Positions 46,082 through 58,171 are shown, counted from the first letter of the stretch. The stretch is 64,000 bases of DNA from Desmodesmus armatus (GCA_007449985.2 VIIQ02000679.1:139001-203000), one strand, 5' to 3'. Numbers and translations are program-made. The notes: generated by a model not told the origin, from the sequence alone.

Positions 46082-49000
46082 TCAGCGCTGCATGAGCTGA
46101 AGCAGGCTGGTAGCATCTGGATGGCACGGCTTGCCATCCTCCTCCTTGGTCCTACTCAGCTGGTACAGCTTCTTCACCACCCCTGGCTGCTAGCTGATGG
46201 TGTGGATGGTACTGGGCTGTGCCTTGGACATGGACAGCAGCAGCGCCAGGAGTGGCTTGGCCGATTTACTGTTGCCCTTTGGGTTGAGTTCAGCTGTCAG
46301 TGCCGGCACAACGGCTGGGGTGTTGCACAGCCTCAGCACAAACTCAGGGTGGTCCTCACTCAGCGCTGTGGCAATGGTGCTGAAGCTCCCAGGCTGCTGA
46401 GCCAGCAGCCCCATCAGCTCCTCCACGAAGCCGTCTTGCTGCATCAGGCGAGACTTGTTGAGGCTGTGGCCCTTGACCACAGCATCCAGAAGCCTGTTAT
46501 CGCCATAGGCTGACTTCACCCGCTGCCACATCCCGCTGATTGCTCCATCCACAGCACCAAACAGGGACTGGTTGTCCAGGCAGCCCTCGACTTGTGTCCT
46601 TAGGGCACATGCAGCCGCATATTGTACAAAGAAGTCCTCATGCTCCAGCAGTGCCACCAGGGCTCAACAGCAGCTTGCACGGCTGGGTGCAGCTGGACAG
46701 CAGCAGGGGGAGGTGTGTCACGCATGGATGCTGAAAGCAGGAGGTGTGTTGCCCATGCTGCATCACACTTGCTCCCAGCTGTTGCTGCTGGTGCATGCAG
46801 CACAGCCACCAGGCCTGAGACGACTGGCCAGCTTTTGGGGTTTGAATGGGCTGGTGCAAGCTGCTCTGGCCAGAACTTTGATACAGCAGAGTCATTGCGA
46901 GCAAAGAGCTGCCTCAATGCCTTCACAGCTGCAGCCTGCTTGACGGCACCACCTTCATGCATCAACCGCACCAGGGTGTCAACCAGCCCAGGCTGCTGCA
47001 AAAGCTGCAGTGCAAGCTCATCAGTACCCCCTTTCCAGAGAGCCCCCAACGCCTCAAGTGCTGCCAGCTGGGTGCCATCGTCATAAGGGGCAGTCGCCTG
47101 ACGCTCCTTGTCACACCACCTGAACTTCTCAAGCCTGCGCACCAGCTCCCTTGCTGCAGCTGACTTGATAGCAGCAGGCTGTGAGGGGGCAATGTAGTCT
47201 AACAGCTGTGCGGCGGTCAGGCAGGGAAGCAGCACCAGCCTGGCAGCTGCAAACGGTGCTAACTGCAGCTTGTTGTTGCTGTTGCTGCTGCAGCTGCTGT
47301 CTGTTTCTGTTTCACTCCAGGGTTGGTTTCGATATGCTTCAGTGCCCTGTGGCGGTGTAAGTGGCAGCATAGCACACCCTCCGTGTCTGGCAGATGCACG
47401 CGATTTGCCCGCAGCTGCTATGTTTGATAAACGGCCTGGTATGCCACACACAACATGGTGAAGGTGGCTTCCCAATCAGAGTGCGTGAACCGTTCAAGCA
47501 ATGCACACCACCATGATGCAGGGTGCTGAAACACTCCTGACTGCAGGGCTGCGGTATGTTAAATGGACAGCACTTCAGTTACCATGCTGGCTGACGCAAC
47601 AGAAAGTGACACTGTATTACATCAACACACGCCGTGCGGCGTTCCTTGCCTGTTTCATCTCATGCAAAGGCGACACACAGCACCACTGATGCCCAAATTT
47701 GCGCAGTGCTTAGATGCCTTGCACTGTGTGGTGTGGTGGAGCAGGACACACCCACCTGCTTCTCTGCTACCGCTGGGGACGTCATGGCCCTCTCCAGAAA
47801 TTGCATCTTTGACCTCAGCTGCATCACCTCCTGCTGGGCCTGTGCCAGCTCAGCACGCAGTGTGGTGATGCTGGAGTCAACGTCTGCCAGCTTCCTTCGC
47901 AGCAGCTCTGCTTCCCGACCTTTGTTATTGGCCTGGACCTGTACATGTGGCATGCAGCATTCAGAGGGCAAGACAAAGACCCGGTCAACAGTTGGCAGGA
48001 CCCCTTGTAGAAGGCTTGCATGCTCGGCCTGCCAGCAAACCACTCAGCAAGGGGCCAGCTCACCAACATCTTTTCTGCAATATAGCAGGCCGCCTGCAGG
48101 TGCGTGTACCATACATGTATGCCCTTTGTGAGTCAACAAGGTTGCTGAATTACTTGCAATTTGCCACATACTACCGTAGCCTGTCAGGCGTACTACACCT
48201 AGCAGGCGCTGAGTTAGTGCTGGACCATCTTGGGACAGCATGCCATGCTGCAGTTCCATGGTACTATTACCCACCATGAGATTGTCCGCCTTTTTCTGGG
48301 AGTCATCCAGCTGTGTGTTCAGCGATTTGTTGTTGCCGTCCAGCCGGGCAAGCTGCTCCTGCAGCAGCACTATCTCGTGCTGTGAAGCTTCAAGCTGTGC
48401 GCACACCTCAGTCATGTGTTGCTGCATCACCTTGCTGCTCTCAAGCAGCTTGCTGTAATTTGAGCTGAGCTGCTTGTTGGTTGGCAGCCTGAGAAGGTGC
48501 CTTATGCTCAGGCTGCCAGCCCACTCAACAGGCAGGCACCTCAGCAGCAGCTGCCAATCAACTCAACTCACAACACACACACACATATGTGGCACATGCA
48601 TCTGCACCTGCTGCATCCACAGGATAGACAGAAGTGGTGATCTGTCCTACAGATGCAGAGGCACAGTGTGCCACATATGTGTGTACATTGTGAGTTGTTG
48701 GCTGACTTGGATATATGCTGCCGTAGCCTGCCAGGCTACTATGGCCTTGAGGGAGCTGGACTAGCGCTGTCCCATCATGAGACAGCATGCTATGGCTGAC
48801 ATGCTATCAGCTGCCAGCGCTTACTAGCCCAACATGGCATGCTGCTGTCAATGCAGCACTTTTGATGATTCCAGCACCTACCATGAGGTTGTCCGTCTTC
48901 TCGTCCAGCTGTGTCATCAACACTTGGTGGTTACTGTCCAGCCGGGCGAGCTGCTCCTGCAGCAGCGCTTGCTCCCTCTGTGAAGTACTGAGCTGCGTGC

Positions 49001-49826
49001 AGACCTCAGTCATGTGCTGCTGCATCACCTTACTGCTCTCAAGCAGCTTGCTGTAATTTGAGCTGAGCTGCTTGTGCTGGGCAGCTGCGGCTGCACATGC
49101 CTCCTCCTGCTGCCTTTGGGCTTTATGCAGCTGCTCAACGTGCTGCTGTGCTGACTCCAACTCAGTGGTCCTGTGCCTCAGGGTTACCCTCAGCTCTGCA
49201 AGGGCTTCCTCAAGAGCAGCCTGCTTGGACCGCTCTGTGGACAGCTGTACCTGCAGGTCAGCAGCGTGTTGCTGTGAAGCTGCCATCTGCTGGTGCAGAC
49301 TGTACACACCCTGCTTCACGGTGTTGAGCTCTTCCTGCAGGCAAGCAGTCTCCTGGCGCGACACTGCAGCAGTATCCTGTTGTGCTGTGCTGAGCCTTCC
49401 TTCCAGGTGAGATACACGCTGCTCATGGGACTGCACCTGCTCCTGCAACTGTGCTTGATGCTGGTGGGCTGCGGCTAACTCCTTGGCTGCTTTCTCCTGT
49501 GCTGTGTCCAGCTGCTGCTTCAGAGCAGCACACGCCTGCTGTGCCATGCTGAGCTGCTCGGCCAATTCCTGCTGCTGAGCAACGGCGAGCTGCTCGTTCA
49601 GTCCTGCAGAGCGCTTGCTTGGCACATGGTTTTCTCCTGCAGGGTCCTGCTCTCCCAGCAGCCAGCTCAGCAATGCAAGCTGTGAGCCCAGCTCCACGAA
49701 AGCCGCGCCAAGCTGCTGCTGGTTTTCCCCGGACTGACGGATTTGACCCAGGAGCTGTTCGATTCTGTTGGTTATGGAGGCGGTGCGAGATGCAACCTCC
49801 CCGGATTTTGAGCCTGTGCATCCCAT
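46082..49826 (-). pseudogene. Myristoyl-motif coiled-coil/ARM protein, copy 1 (ARM part broken)
   Basis: Exons 49826-48882, 48469-48275, 47938-47756 and 47346 onward join in phase. The protein starts MGCTGSKSGEVASR: Gly2, Cys3 and Ser6 fit N-myristoylation plus palmitoylation, so plasma-membrane anchoring is likely. A 315-residue first exon is almost all coiled coil; exon 2 is a duplicate of its last 65 residues; exon 3 (VQANNKGREAELLRRKLADV) is shared with copy 2; exon 4 has ARM-type repeats (TQLAALEALGALW, QPGLVDTLVRLMHEGG, WPVVSGLVAVLHAPA). Compared with copy 3, one base is missing near 46655 (ending translation at 46600) and an AGG codon is TAG at 46190-46192, so the C-terminal 190 residues are lost. 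As read, it would give about 689 residues. It could still be a working shorter protein. Confidence 0.72.
48275..49068 (-). repeat. Exon duplication within ARM-family copy 1
   Basis: Exon 2 (48469-48275) repeats the end of exon 1 (49068-48882), including LSSNYSKLLESSKVMQQHMT, the LLQEQLARLD block and the terminal DNLM codons with the splice donor. The following intron start (GTRGGT) and upstream CATGCTGTC/TAGCGCTG blocks near 48190-48240 and 48720-48790 are also shared, so the duplication extended into the intron. Reading phase is kept (195 bases). Confidence 0.85.
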
Positions 49827-51187
49827 TGCAACGCATCCGTAGAATGAATTGTTGCTCGGTGCATGAACTGAAAAATGATGAATTGAGGAATCGATGTGAA
49901 GGCTGATGCTCATGGAGGTGGGGAAACTGCCGTGTAACAGTTCCTTGGTTGACTAATTGGGGTTACTCTATTACACAACCTGGCCCATCCCAGAACTGGC
50001 CACAAAGAAAACCGCAACATCCACACCGACTTCGTGTGCCTCTCAAACAGCCGCATCACATGTGACTGGGGCCTTGGACTGCCCCGGCGCCCAGATCCCA
50101 CTGGCGCAGGAAACCAAGACGTACTCCCCCCCCCCCCCCCCCCCCCACACACAGCTCCTTCTGGGACCTGACTAGGCATGTCCCAATTTGTCTGGCGTGC
50201 AGCACACGCCTTGTCCAGCCTTGATAATAAGAGAACATATTGACGACATGTGTATAGCTTCTTGTCAGCTCTTTGAACTTACTCCTAGGACTGGGCTCAG
50301 GGTGTGCGGTGGTACAGTGCAAGCCAATGATGGGGATCGATGCCTGAGGTGGGAACAGTGCAAGTGGTCAAGCACGTGATGGAAGTGTAGCAGTGCCTGC
50401 CAGGGCGCACTGCAGCCCCTGGCTGCCCCAGACAAAGAGACCTGACTCATCCCTAGGCCTTTGAAACACTGGCAGCACATCACATGTAGGCCGCCTAAGT
50501 TTGAGAATTCATACAGAACAGCCTATTTTGATGCCAAGGTCCCTTTGGACAGTCCTACTAAATGTGACAACGCACCAACATGATCACGATGTGCTGCATC
50601 ATGATGTGCCCCTCCTCAGATGTTACATGTACCTCCTCCGCCCCAAAAGCTCTGCCGCAGTCCGACTGCGCCGCAGTCACTGAGTGACAGCATCGTACCC
50701 AACATGTTACATTCAGCCTGAACATCAACCTGCAGTCGAAACCTTTGGGTGGGGTTGGTCCAAAACCGCGGGCAATATTCACCATGAGGACAAGACAGTG
50801 AAAGAGAGCCAGCACCGAGCAGCAACACAACAACTTGTCCCAGTGATTGTTCCATAGGGTAACAACACCAAGTAATGACCATAGTCAGCGCAAAAGCTGC
50901 TTGCTACTAGCTTAATAAGCACAGATGCATTAGAGACAGCAATTCAGAACGAAGGTTGGCCGCCACCAGCGGTGCTGAGCAAACAAGCACTTGATGGTGG
51001 CAGCATCAAGACCCAACTGACAGATGATTAATACAGCTGCCTGCAGGCTTCCACAAAACCTCACGGACAACCGTTGTCCGTGACGGCACTCAAAGCACAG
51101 GGGGCATCGTGGTGATGAAGGCTGAGGAGCACCATTGCTGCGCTGCGTTGTGCTGCCTTCCGTACTACACTGCACAGTGTGCAGACA
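49827..51187. other. Promoter region of ARM-family copy 1 and BTB-BACK 3' region
   Basis: Contains the block GGTTACTCTATTACACAACC then TGGCCCA (about 49960-49986), repeated upstream of copy 2 at about 56511-56539. A C run of about 19 bases is at 50127. No gene seen. Confidence 0.5.
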
Positions 51188-52858
51188 TCAAGCTGGCATG
51201 GAAATGCTGCGCATGCGCTGGCCAAGCAACCAACTGGGCGGCACACTTTCCAGTCTCGAAATCTTAGCAAACAGTGTGCTGACTGGCACAGAGCTCTTTC
51301 CCAAGCGCAGCGCGAGCAGCTGCTTCAGCTGTGGCTGCAGCTGTGCAAGCGGCATGGAGCTTGCATCACCTGAGGACACCGAGTGCCTCAGCAAGCAGTA
51401 GGTCAGGTGCTGGCAGCGGATCAGGGGCCCCAAGCACTCCTGGATGTGCTGCTTGTCGGCTGCATCGCTGGCACGGTTGATGTACTGCTGCACTGTGAAC
51501 AGCACAGTGTCCTCTGAGGCCACCTGCACAGTCAGCATGCAACACCACAATGCAGGGACCTTTCAGGCAGGTGTGTCCGACATAGTAGAGAGTACCGCTT
51601 TGCGGTGAAAGTATCTACTTGTAACAACCTCCCCCCCCCCCCCAAATAATAGCAGCAGACGGCAGAGTGCTGCTCAGGGTCCAATCTGCATTGAACAGAC
51701 AGAATGCCAGCACTTTCGAATGACATGCAGCATTCTATGCTGACAGGCTGTCAGCGTACTGGCATTATGGTATCGACTTTAGATCATGCAAGCTTGCATG
51801 ATGCGGCGCTTCAAGGTGGCAAGCCGTCTGTCTGGACGTGCACCTTGTTTGCAACCATTACCGTCAGCCTGATTGAATCGCTGCTCACAGCTGTGAAGCA
51901 CTGGAAGCTACTTTGCTTGAATGCAGAGTGCGGATCCCTCCTGAAAACAACCGTTGTGACAGGCACACGCTGTAGGCCCACCCGCAGTTTGTCACTGGAT
52001 AGGAGTAGCTCCATGCTCAACAGCGACAGGCTGAGCAGCTCGTCCTTCAGGACAGGGTCTGCCCAGCACTTCTCCAAGTCGCCGAGTTCTGACAGCAGCA
52101 GCACCTGCTGCAACAGAGGCTTCAGGCACTCAGGCATTGCCATCCAGCTGAGTTGCATCAGCTGCTGCATGACAGCTTGCCTTCTGCTGTGAGGCATACA
52201 GCAAGTGCATCTGCTGCTGCTGAGGCAATGACTGGCAGCTGCCACTTGTCAGCCAGCATTGCCACCTGCAGCTGCTGCTCCTGAGACAGCTCTGTGTTGG
52301 GTTGGGCCCCATACATGGCTGCCAATACAGCCACAGCTACTGGCTGCTCAGAAGCTTCCTGCAGGGTCAGCACAAGCTGCGGCCTGCCAACTGCCTCCTT
52401 GTTGTCGCCCTGCCACTGATGGTCCATCTGCATGCATTGTTGCACAAAATTTGCAGCAGCCAAAAAGAAAGTATCATGTGCTCTGACAGCGCATGTGCCT
52501 GCCAGGCACTTCGGGTGCCCTGGGAGTGCCTGGTGCATTGTGTGCAGTCGTTTATGCAACACTCATGGATCGTTACAAAAGGCTTCAGTGGTCCAGCTGA
52601 CGCAATGCAGGCCGCCTGCATTGGGCAACCGTTGCTCCGGGAGCCAAACCCATCCATCCTGGGACCCAAACCCATCCATAAACACACCTGTGCTTTCAAG
52701 ACTGGACATCTACTCAAGATCAGCATGTGCCCAGGGAAGCTATCCAAGGTTTGGGCAGCCATCCCATCATTTCCTGGTGGCACGCGCAGCACCACATCCA
52801 CATCTGAGAACTGGTGCACCCACACGTGCTGCTGCCACACGTCGCCGAACGTGAACAT
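51188..52858 (-). CDS. BTB-BACK domain protein
   Basis: BTB proteins usually bind CUL3 and act as substrate adaptors of ubiquitin ligases. Exon 1 (52858-52688) codes MFTFGDVWQQHVWVHQFSDV then DVVLRVP, a typical BTB start, ending ILSRCPVLKAQ. Exon 2 (from 52428) gives the rest of the BTB fold: QLVLTLQEASEQPVAVAVLA, then AMYGAQP and LADKWQLPVIASAAADAL. The frame then shifts by one base near 52170-52190 into QAVMQQLMQLSWMAMPECLK and ELGDLEKCWADPVLKDELL, running to a donor at 51982. The last exon (51523-51188, 111 residues) starts SEDTVLFTVQQYINR, the BACK signature, and contains PLIRCQHLTYCLL. The order fits BTB then BACK with no Kelch repeats. The single frame break is either an indel in the sequence or a damaged gene. 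Confidence 0.75.
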
Positions 52859-54447
52859 TGTCGGTGACACCGGCTTCTAAACGTGCAAGGGATGATTTTT
52901 GTGTGGTATATACTCGATGTATCCAACCTGTGCTGAATCGTGTGCTGCCGCTGTCCCGCGGTAGGCATGACGAGGCGTGACGACAGCCATCGGACCGCGC
53001 AGGTTCATCAGCGCGCCCCATTGTCGGGGTGCGGGGTACTTTGAAATTTATGTCTGCATGTAAATTTCGGCATAACTTCAGCGAGATCCCGAGGCAGCCA
53101 TTGTCGGGGTGTTCCCACGCCATGCTGTAATTCACAGTGAGATTCCCGGGTGCATCACACTGTGTTACTGTGCAGCTGCTTTTGCAATGTGCCTGCACAT
53201 TATCAAGAGCGGCAGCAGCGGCAAAACTACGCTTGCATTGACAGGTGCCAAACAAGAGGGCATGCCAAAGTTTGGACAGTCGCTGTGCTGCTCTGTGCCC
53301 TTGTTTCTGCTCTTGCCAGCTGGCATCCTGCCATGCCTCTGATGGGTTTGCTATCTGATGTCGCATCCACATGGCACACTCACTGAACTCTTCTTCTCAA
53401 CACAGTGACAATCTCCAAGCATTACGTGTGGGCCACAGTGGCGCCAGGCACTACCTTGCAGGTTGTTGGTTGGACCAACCACACCAACATCAACACCAAC
53501 CACACCAACATCAACAGGGTCCGACCCTGTATGGGCCATACAGCACTTGTACAAGTCTACAGTAACTGCATTGCGATGCAGCTGGTCACAATGTGACATG
53601 GTGTACACGCCTTGGCGCCACTGCCCCCTGTGGGAAATCAGTGCTCCCTCCTAAGCTACTAGCCAGTGGCACTGCCAGTGCTCTCGGAGAGCTCAGCTCA
53701 GCGCCAATGGCTCCCGGCATGGCATAAGCATTGCTCTCAGAGTAGGGGCGCCCGCACTGCGGTATTTGTGCAGTTTTGTGTGAAGGCACATTGTCACACA
53801 CACACCAGCTCATTGCACGGCATGCCCAGCTGCTGCCTGGCTGCTGTCAGCCAACACAGCATCTCATCACTGATGCGGCTGATGGTTCCCAGGGCCTACC
53901 TAGGCTTGGTGTGGACCAAGCACTACTGGCAGCCAGTGCCCCCAACAGTCACTCTGCCCCTGGACCTCACCCTGCTAGCCTGTTAACAATGCACTGCAGC
54001 CATACTCAATTGCTTCATGACGCCAGGCAAGATGCAGATGCGCAGGCCTGCTGCTGCAAACCTTTATGGCATATAACACAACACGGCTGCACCGCGTGCC
54101 ACACCCGCTTTGGCCAGCCCAAACATCTGGCGCTGCCGCCAGTGGCAGGCAGTATCACCACAAGTGTTATTCTCAAAACAATTCAAGAGTTGTAACTCAG
54201 TCACGGGCCCTGTGACTCCGGGAGTCCTGCCACACCTGCCGAAGGGGTATGCAAGCTATCAACAAGGGAGGGGGGTGAACTTCACCCCTCTGCTTGTTTG
54301 AAACAAGCAGGCTGCTACGAGAGATCAGTGCCCTTTGGGCAACGCGCCTGACAAAATGCAAGTGCAATACCCCCCCTCCAGTCGGGTGCCCATCTTCGTG
54401 CTCCAGCAGCGCCCCAGACTCTGGGGCCGGGCTCAACAGCAGCCCTT
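52859..54447. other. Intergenic region with degenerate duplicated segment
   Basis: Left part is the BTB-BACK promoter side. From 53390 to about 54300 it is the second copy of the degenerate segment at 45041-46081. It has a short tandem of AACCACACCAACATCAACAC units at about 53476-53516. No intact gene. Confidence 0.5.
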
Positions 54448-56367
54448 TTACTGTATTGTCCCGAGGGCCTCTGCTGCCGCATCCCGTACGTGCTGGCACT
54501 CATGCTGCTGCAGGGCCTCTAGAGGCTTGATAGCAGCTTGGACAGCTGGGTGCAGCTGGGAAGCAGCATGGCAAGCTGTGGCACCCATGGATGCACGCAC
54601 CAGCTCGTACATCGCCCATGCTGCATCACACTTGCCCTCAACTGACACTGCAGGTGCCTGCAGCACCGCCACCAGGCCTGAGACGACTGGCCAGCTGTTG
54701 GTGTCTGACTGGGCTGGGGCCAGCGGCTCTGGCCAGGACTTTGACAAAGCAGTGCTATGAACAGGAAACAGACACCATACTGCCCGCGCAGCTGCAGCCT
54801 GCTTGGCAGCACCACCTTCATGCAGCAGCCGCACCAGGGTGTCAACCAGCCCAGGCTGCTGCACCAGCTGCAGTGCAAACTCACTGGCACCCCTCGCACA
54901 CCACAGTTCACTTAGTGCCTCCAGTGCTGCCAGCTGTGTGTCATCATCATCAGGCTCACTCAGCAGCTGAACCAGCCTAGACACCCCATGAGGATGGGCT
55001 TCGAAGGCAGCCACCTCATGCCTTGTGTTGAGCTTCCTCAGCCGGCGTGCCAGCTCCCTTGCTGCAGCTGCCTTGACAGCAGCAGGCTGTGAGGAGGACA
55101 TGTGGTCCGACAGCTGAGCAATGGTCAGGGAGGGAAGAAGCGCCAGCCAGTCATCCGCAACTGTTTCTGACTGCAGCTTGCTGTTGCTGCTGCTGCTGCT
55201 GCTGTTAGAGCTGCTGTCTGTTTCCGGTCCACTCCAAATGTTTCCACAGGCCTCAGTGCCCTGTGACAAAAACACGTGGCAGCATAGCACACCCTCAGAC
55301 ACAGTCATAACTATCCGGCAGCTGACATGCAAATGGTCCGGTCCTTCACACACAACATACAATGTAACGTGGTAGAGTAGAGTGCGTAGACCATGCCAAG
55401 AATGCACAGCACCACAATGCAGACTAGTAGCTGGATTCACTCCTGACTGCCGAGCATGGGAATGTCTGTCGACTGCACAGCACTTCAGGCAGGCTATTGA
55501 CAGCTTCTCTGCATTCGTTGCTTGCCACAAGCATGCATGAGACGTCTCAGGTGTAGGCGGTCACACAGCACTACTCAGCATGATGCATCACACATTCAAG
55601 TACTCAGGCAAGCTGCATTGTCATTGCTGGGGTGGCATATTACGCAGGTCGCCTACCTTCTTCTTTGCGTCCCCCCGGCACTTGATGGCTACACTCTCCA
55701 GGTGTTGCACCTGCTGCCGCAGCTGCGTAACCTCAGGCAGGGCCTGTTGGGCCTGTGGTAGCTCATCACACAGTGTGTGGATGCTGGAGTAGACAGCTGC
55801 AAGCCTCCTGTGCAGCAGCTTTGCTTCCCGGCCCTTGTTGGTCGCTTGGACCTGTGCATATGGGACGCAGCATGCAGATTGCAAGGCAATGATTGGTGGC
55901 AGAAGAAGGCTTCCAGGATGGCAGCCTGCCAGCGAACCCACTTAGCAGGCAGGCAGCTCAACAGCATCCAATCTGCAACGCAACAGACGCAGCTGCATGT
56001 GCCACACAGACGCAGCTGCATGTGCCTTTTGTGACTCACAAGAAAGTTGTTCAATGACCTGGATACCTACTACAGTAGCCTGACAGGCCACTGTACTAGC
56101 ACCTGATAAGTGCTAGGCTGGTGCTCGCTCGTCTTGGGACAGCATGCATTGCTGCATCCCCATGGCAATGTTACCTACCGTGAAGATGTCCTGTTCTCCC
56201 AGCAGCCTGCACAGCCATGCAAGCTGAAGCTTCACGTAATCCGCGCCAGGCTGCCGCTTGTCTTCCACGGACTGACGGATGTGAGCCAAAAGCCGTTCGA
56301 TACGATTGATTGTAACAGCATTGCGGAACAATGCAAGCTGTCCGGACTTGGAGTTCGTGCATCCCAT
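54448..56367 (-). CDS. Myristoyl-motif coiled-coil/ARM protein, copy 2 (short form)
   Basis: Three exons join in phase: 56367-56179, 55851-55657 and 55260-54448, coding for 398 residues. It starts MGCTNSKSGQLALFRNA, with Gly2, Cys3 and Ser6 for dual acylation as in copy 1. The 315-residue coiled-coil exon of copy 1 is reduced to 63 residues, and the second coiled-coil exon is absent. Exon 2 (VQATNKGREAKLLHRRLAAV) matches copy 1. Exon 3 has a Ser/Asn run, then ARM-type helices: WLALLPSLTIAQLSDHM, SRLVQLLSEPDDDDTQLAAL, QPGLVDTLVRLLHEGGAAKQ, SWPVVSGLVAVLQAPAVS, and ends KPLEALQQHECQHVRDAAAE, ALGTIQ and a stop, about 190 residues earlier than copy 3. The clean ARM-like end suggests a functional shorter product. 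Confidence 0.75.
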
Positions 56368-57299
56368 TGACAGGTATATTTGTCGTTGCTCTTTGTATGC
56401 ACTGGGCGAAAGCCCACTTGGACACTCAATGAGAAGGATAAAGATCACCAAAACTCAGACCTGCCGCATAACTTGGTGGTCGGGGTTACAGTTGGTTGGG
56501 TTTGACCCAGTCGAGTTACTCTATTACATAACCTGGCCCACACACACAATCTCGTCACAAACAGACCGAAACATACAGAACAAATTTTTTGTGTCTTTGA
56601 GCAGCCTCGATAGATGTGCCCAGGGCCATAGAGTGCCCCAACACTCAGCCACTGGTGCCGGCCGGATCACAGGTACAGCGCACGGCAACATTAGGGGGGC
56701 CCAGCACACCTTCATGGTCACCTTTGATTTTGCTCAGTGTGCTTCAACCAACTTCGGCAATCAACTGTACAGTTTGTACTGACCAGAGCTAAGCAAGGTC
56801 ACTTGCCCAATTCCAGTGGTTGCTTGCAGGCGTGTAGGGTGACGTCACCCTACATGTGACGGCGCCACGCAGTAACGCAACTATGGTGGCTTCAAGTGCC
56901 AGCCGGCATTGATTTCGGACAAGGCACGATCCTCTGGGGCCAGGTGTAAACAATTCAACTGAATCACACCAGTCGAGCATGACATGCACTGCATGTGAGG
57001 CGCTTCCTGGCAACTGCACACTGATGCCTTCTCGGTGTATCTGTCGCAGTGCTGATGTGTGTGATTGAGTGGTCCCTTTTGCAAAAAAGCTTCCCATATT
57101 GCATGTGTTCCAACAAGCAAGTAAGCTCAGCCAGGCGCAGGTGGGGTTGGGCTGCATCCTGCATGGCATGCCTAGCAACAAAAGTGCATTACTCGGCTCG
57201 ACATATACACAACACCGCCCGCCAACCAAACGCCGCGTGTGACACACCAACATGCTGACAATCAGTTTCAAAATGCTTGGTCCAAGCAGCAGAGCAGGG
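56368..57299. other. Promoter region of ARM-family copy 2
   Basis: Contains the promoter-proximal block GTTACTCTATTACATAACCT plus GGCCCA (about 56512-56539) shared with copy 1. No supported gene. Confidence 0.45.
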
Positions 57300-57623
57300 C
57301 ATCCCCTCACACGTTGGCCCCCTTGCAGCAGGGCCGGTCTTGTTGCAGTTGTTGCTCATGGCAGTACATGGCACAGCATTGAAACTGTGTGCTGCACAAC
57401 AAGCTGAAGGAGTCTCTCGCAGTCAACCAAGGCGTGCAGCATGCCTGGCTGACAACAGCAACCATATGGCTATGCATGGCCCAGACAACCAGCTGGCGCC
57501 TAGGGCCTGCGTGCAACAAGGCACCCTGCCAGCCCGGCTGCAAGCGCACAGCAGCTGCTGCTGAAGCAGCAGCCAAGCACAGATCCTGATGCTGGAGCCT
57601 GAAACTTCCAGAAGTGCGATCAA

Positions 57624-57870
57624 CTGCACAAAGAAGCAGCAGCACACAACTAGTGCGACCTTAGCAAACACAGCTATGCTGCACAGCCGTCACCGCCGGT
57701 GGCTGGCAGGCACCAGCCCCACCAGGTCCTCCATGCTTGAAGCTGTCTTGATGCATCAGACGGGTTCTGGCAGTAGTACGAGTAGCTGTACAAAGGAGCA
57801 GCAGCACATAACCAGTGCGGCCTCTGCAAACACAGCTATCTGCACAGCCGTCACGGCCGGTGGCTGGCAG
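57624..57870 (+). repeat. Two-copy direct repeat, about 162-base spacing
   Basis: Blocks at about 57624-57710 and 57786-57870 share AGCAGCAGCACAYAACYAGT, GCAAACACAGCTAT, then GCACAGCCGTCACSGCCGGT and GGCTGGCAG. The containing frame (57589-57945) is open for 118 codons, but no domain or splice structure supports a gene. Confidence 0.75.
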
Positions 57871-58171
57871 GAAGCATCACCACAAACTGCAACTCATAAG
57901 ACCAGGCCAAACGTTGAACCGCCCAACCTTCCTGAGGAACCATGACAAGGGGGCAAGCAATCCATCACACAAGCAGGTACTTGGCACGACCTCAGCCATT
58001 GCTGATCATGCCCCCCCCCCTGTAATGGCAGTGCCCAGCTGGGGCAAGGGGTGCAGTGGCAAACGACCGTATGCAGCCCCACCGCCAAACACAAGCACAC
58101 TACGACATTGCACCTCACCTAAATCACTGGCCGGCGCCCTGCCAGGACCAGTCAGTCAGCTTAGCCGCCAG

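Noticed and set aside
57589..57945. 118-codon plus-strand frame as a gene
   Set aside because: It is two copies of a short tandem repeat that happens to be open; no domain, no splice evidence.
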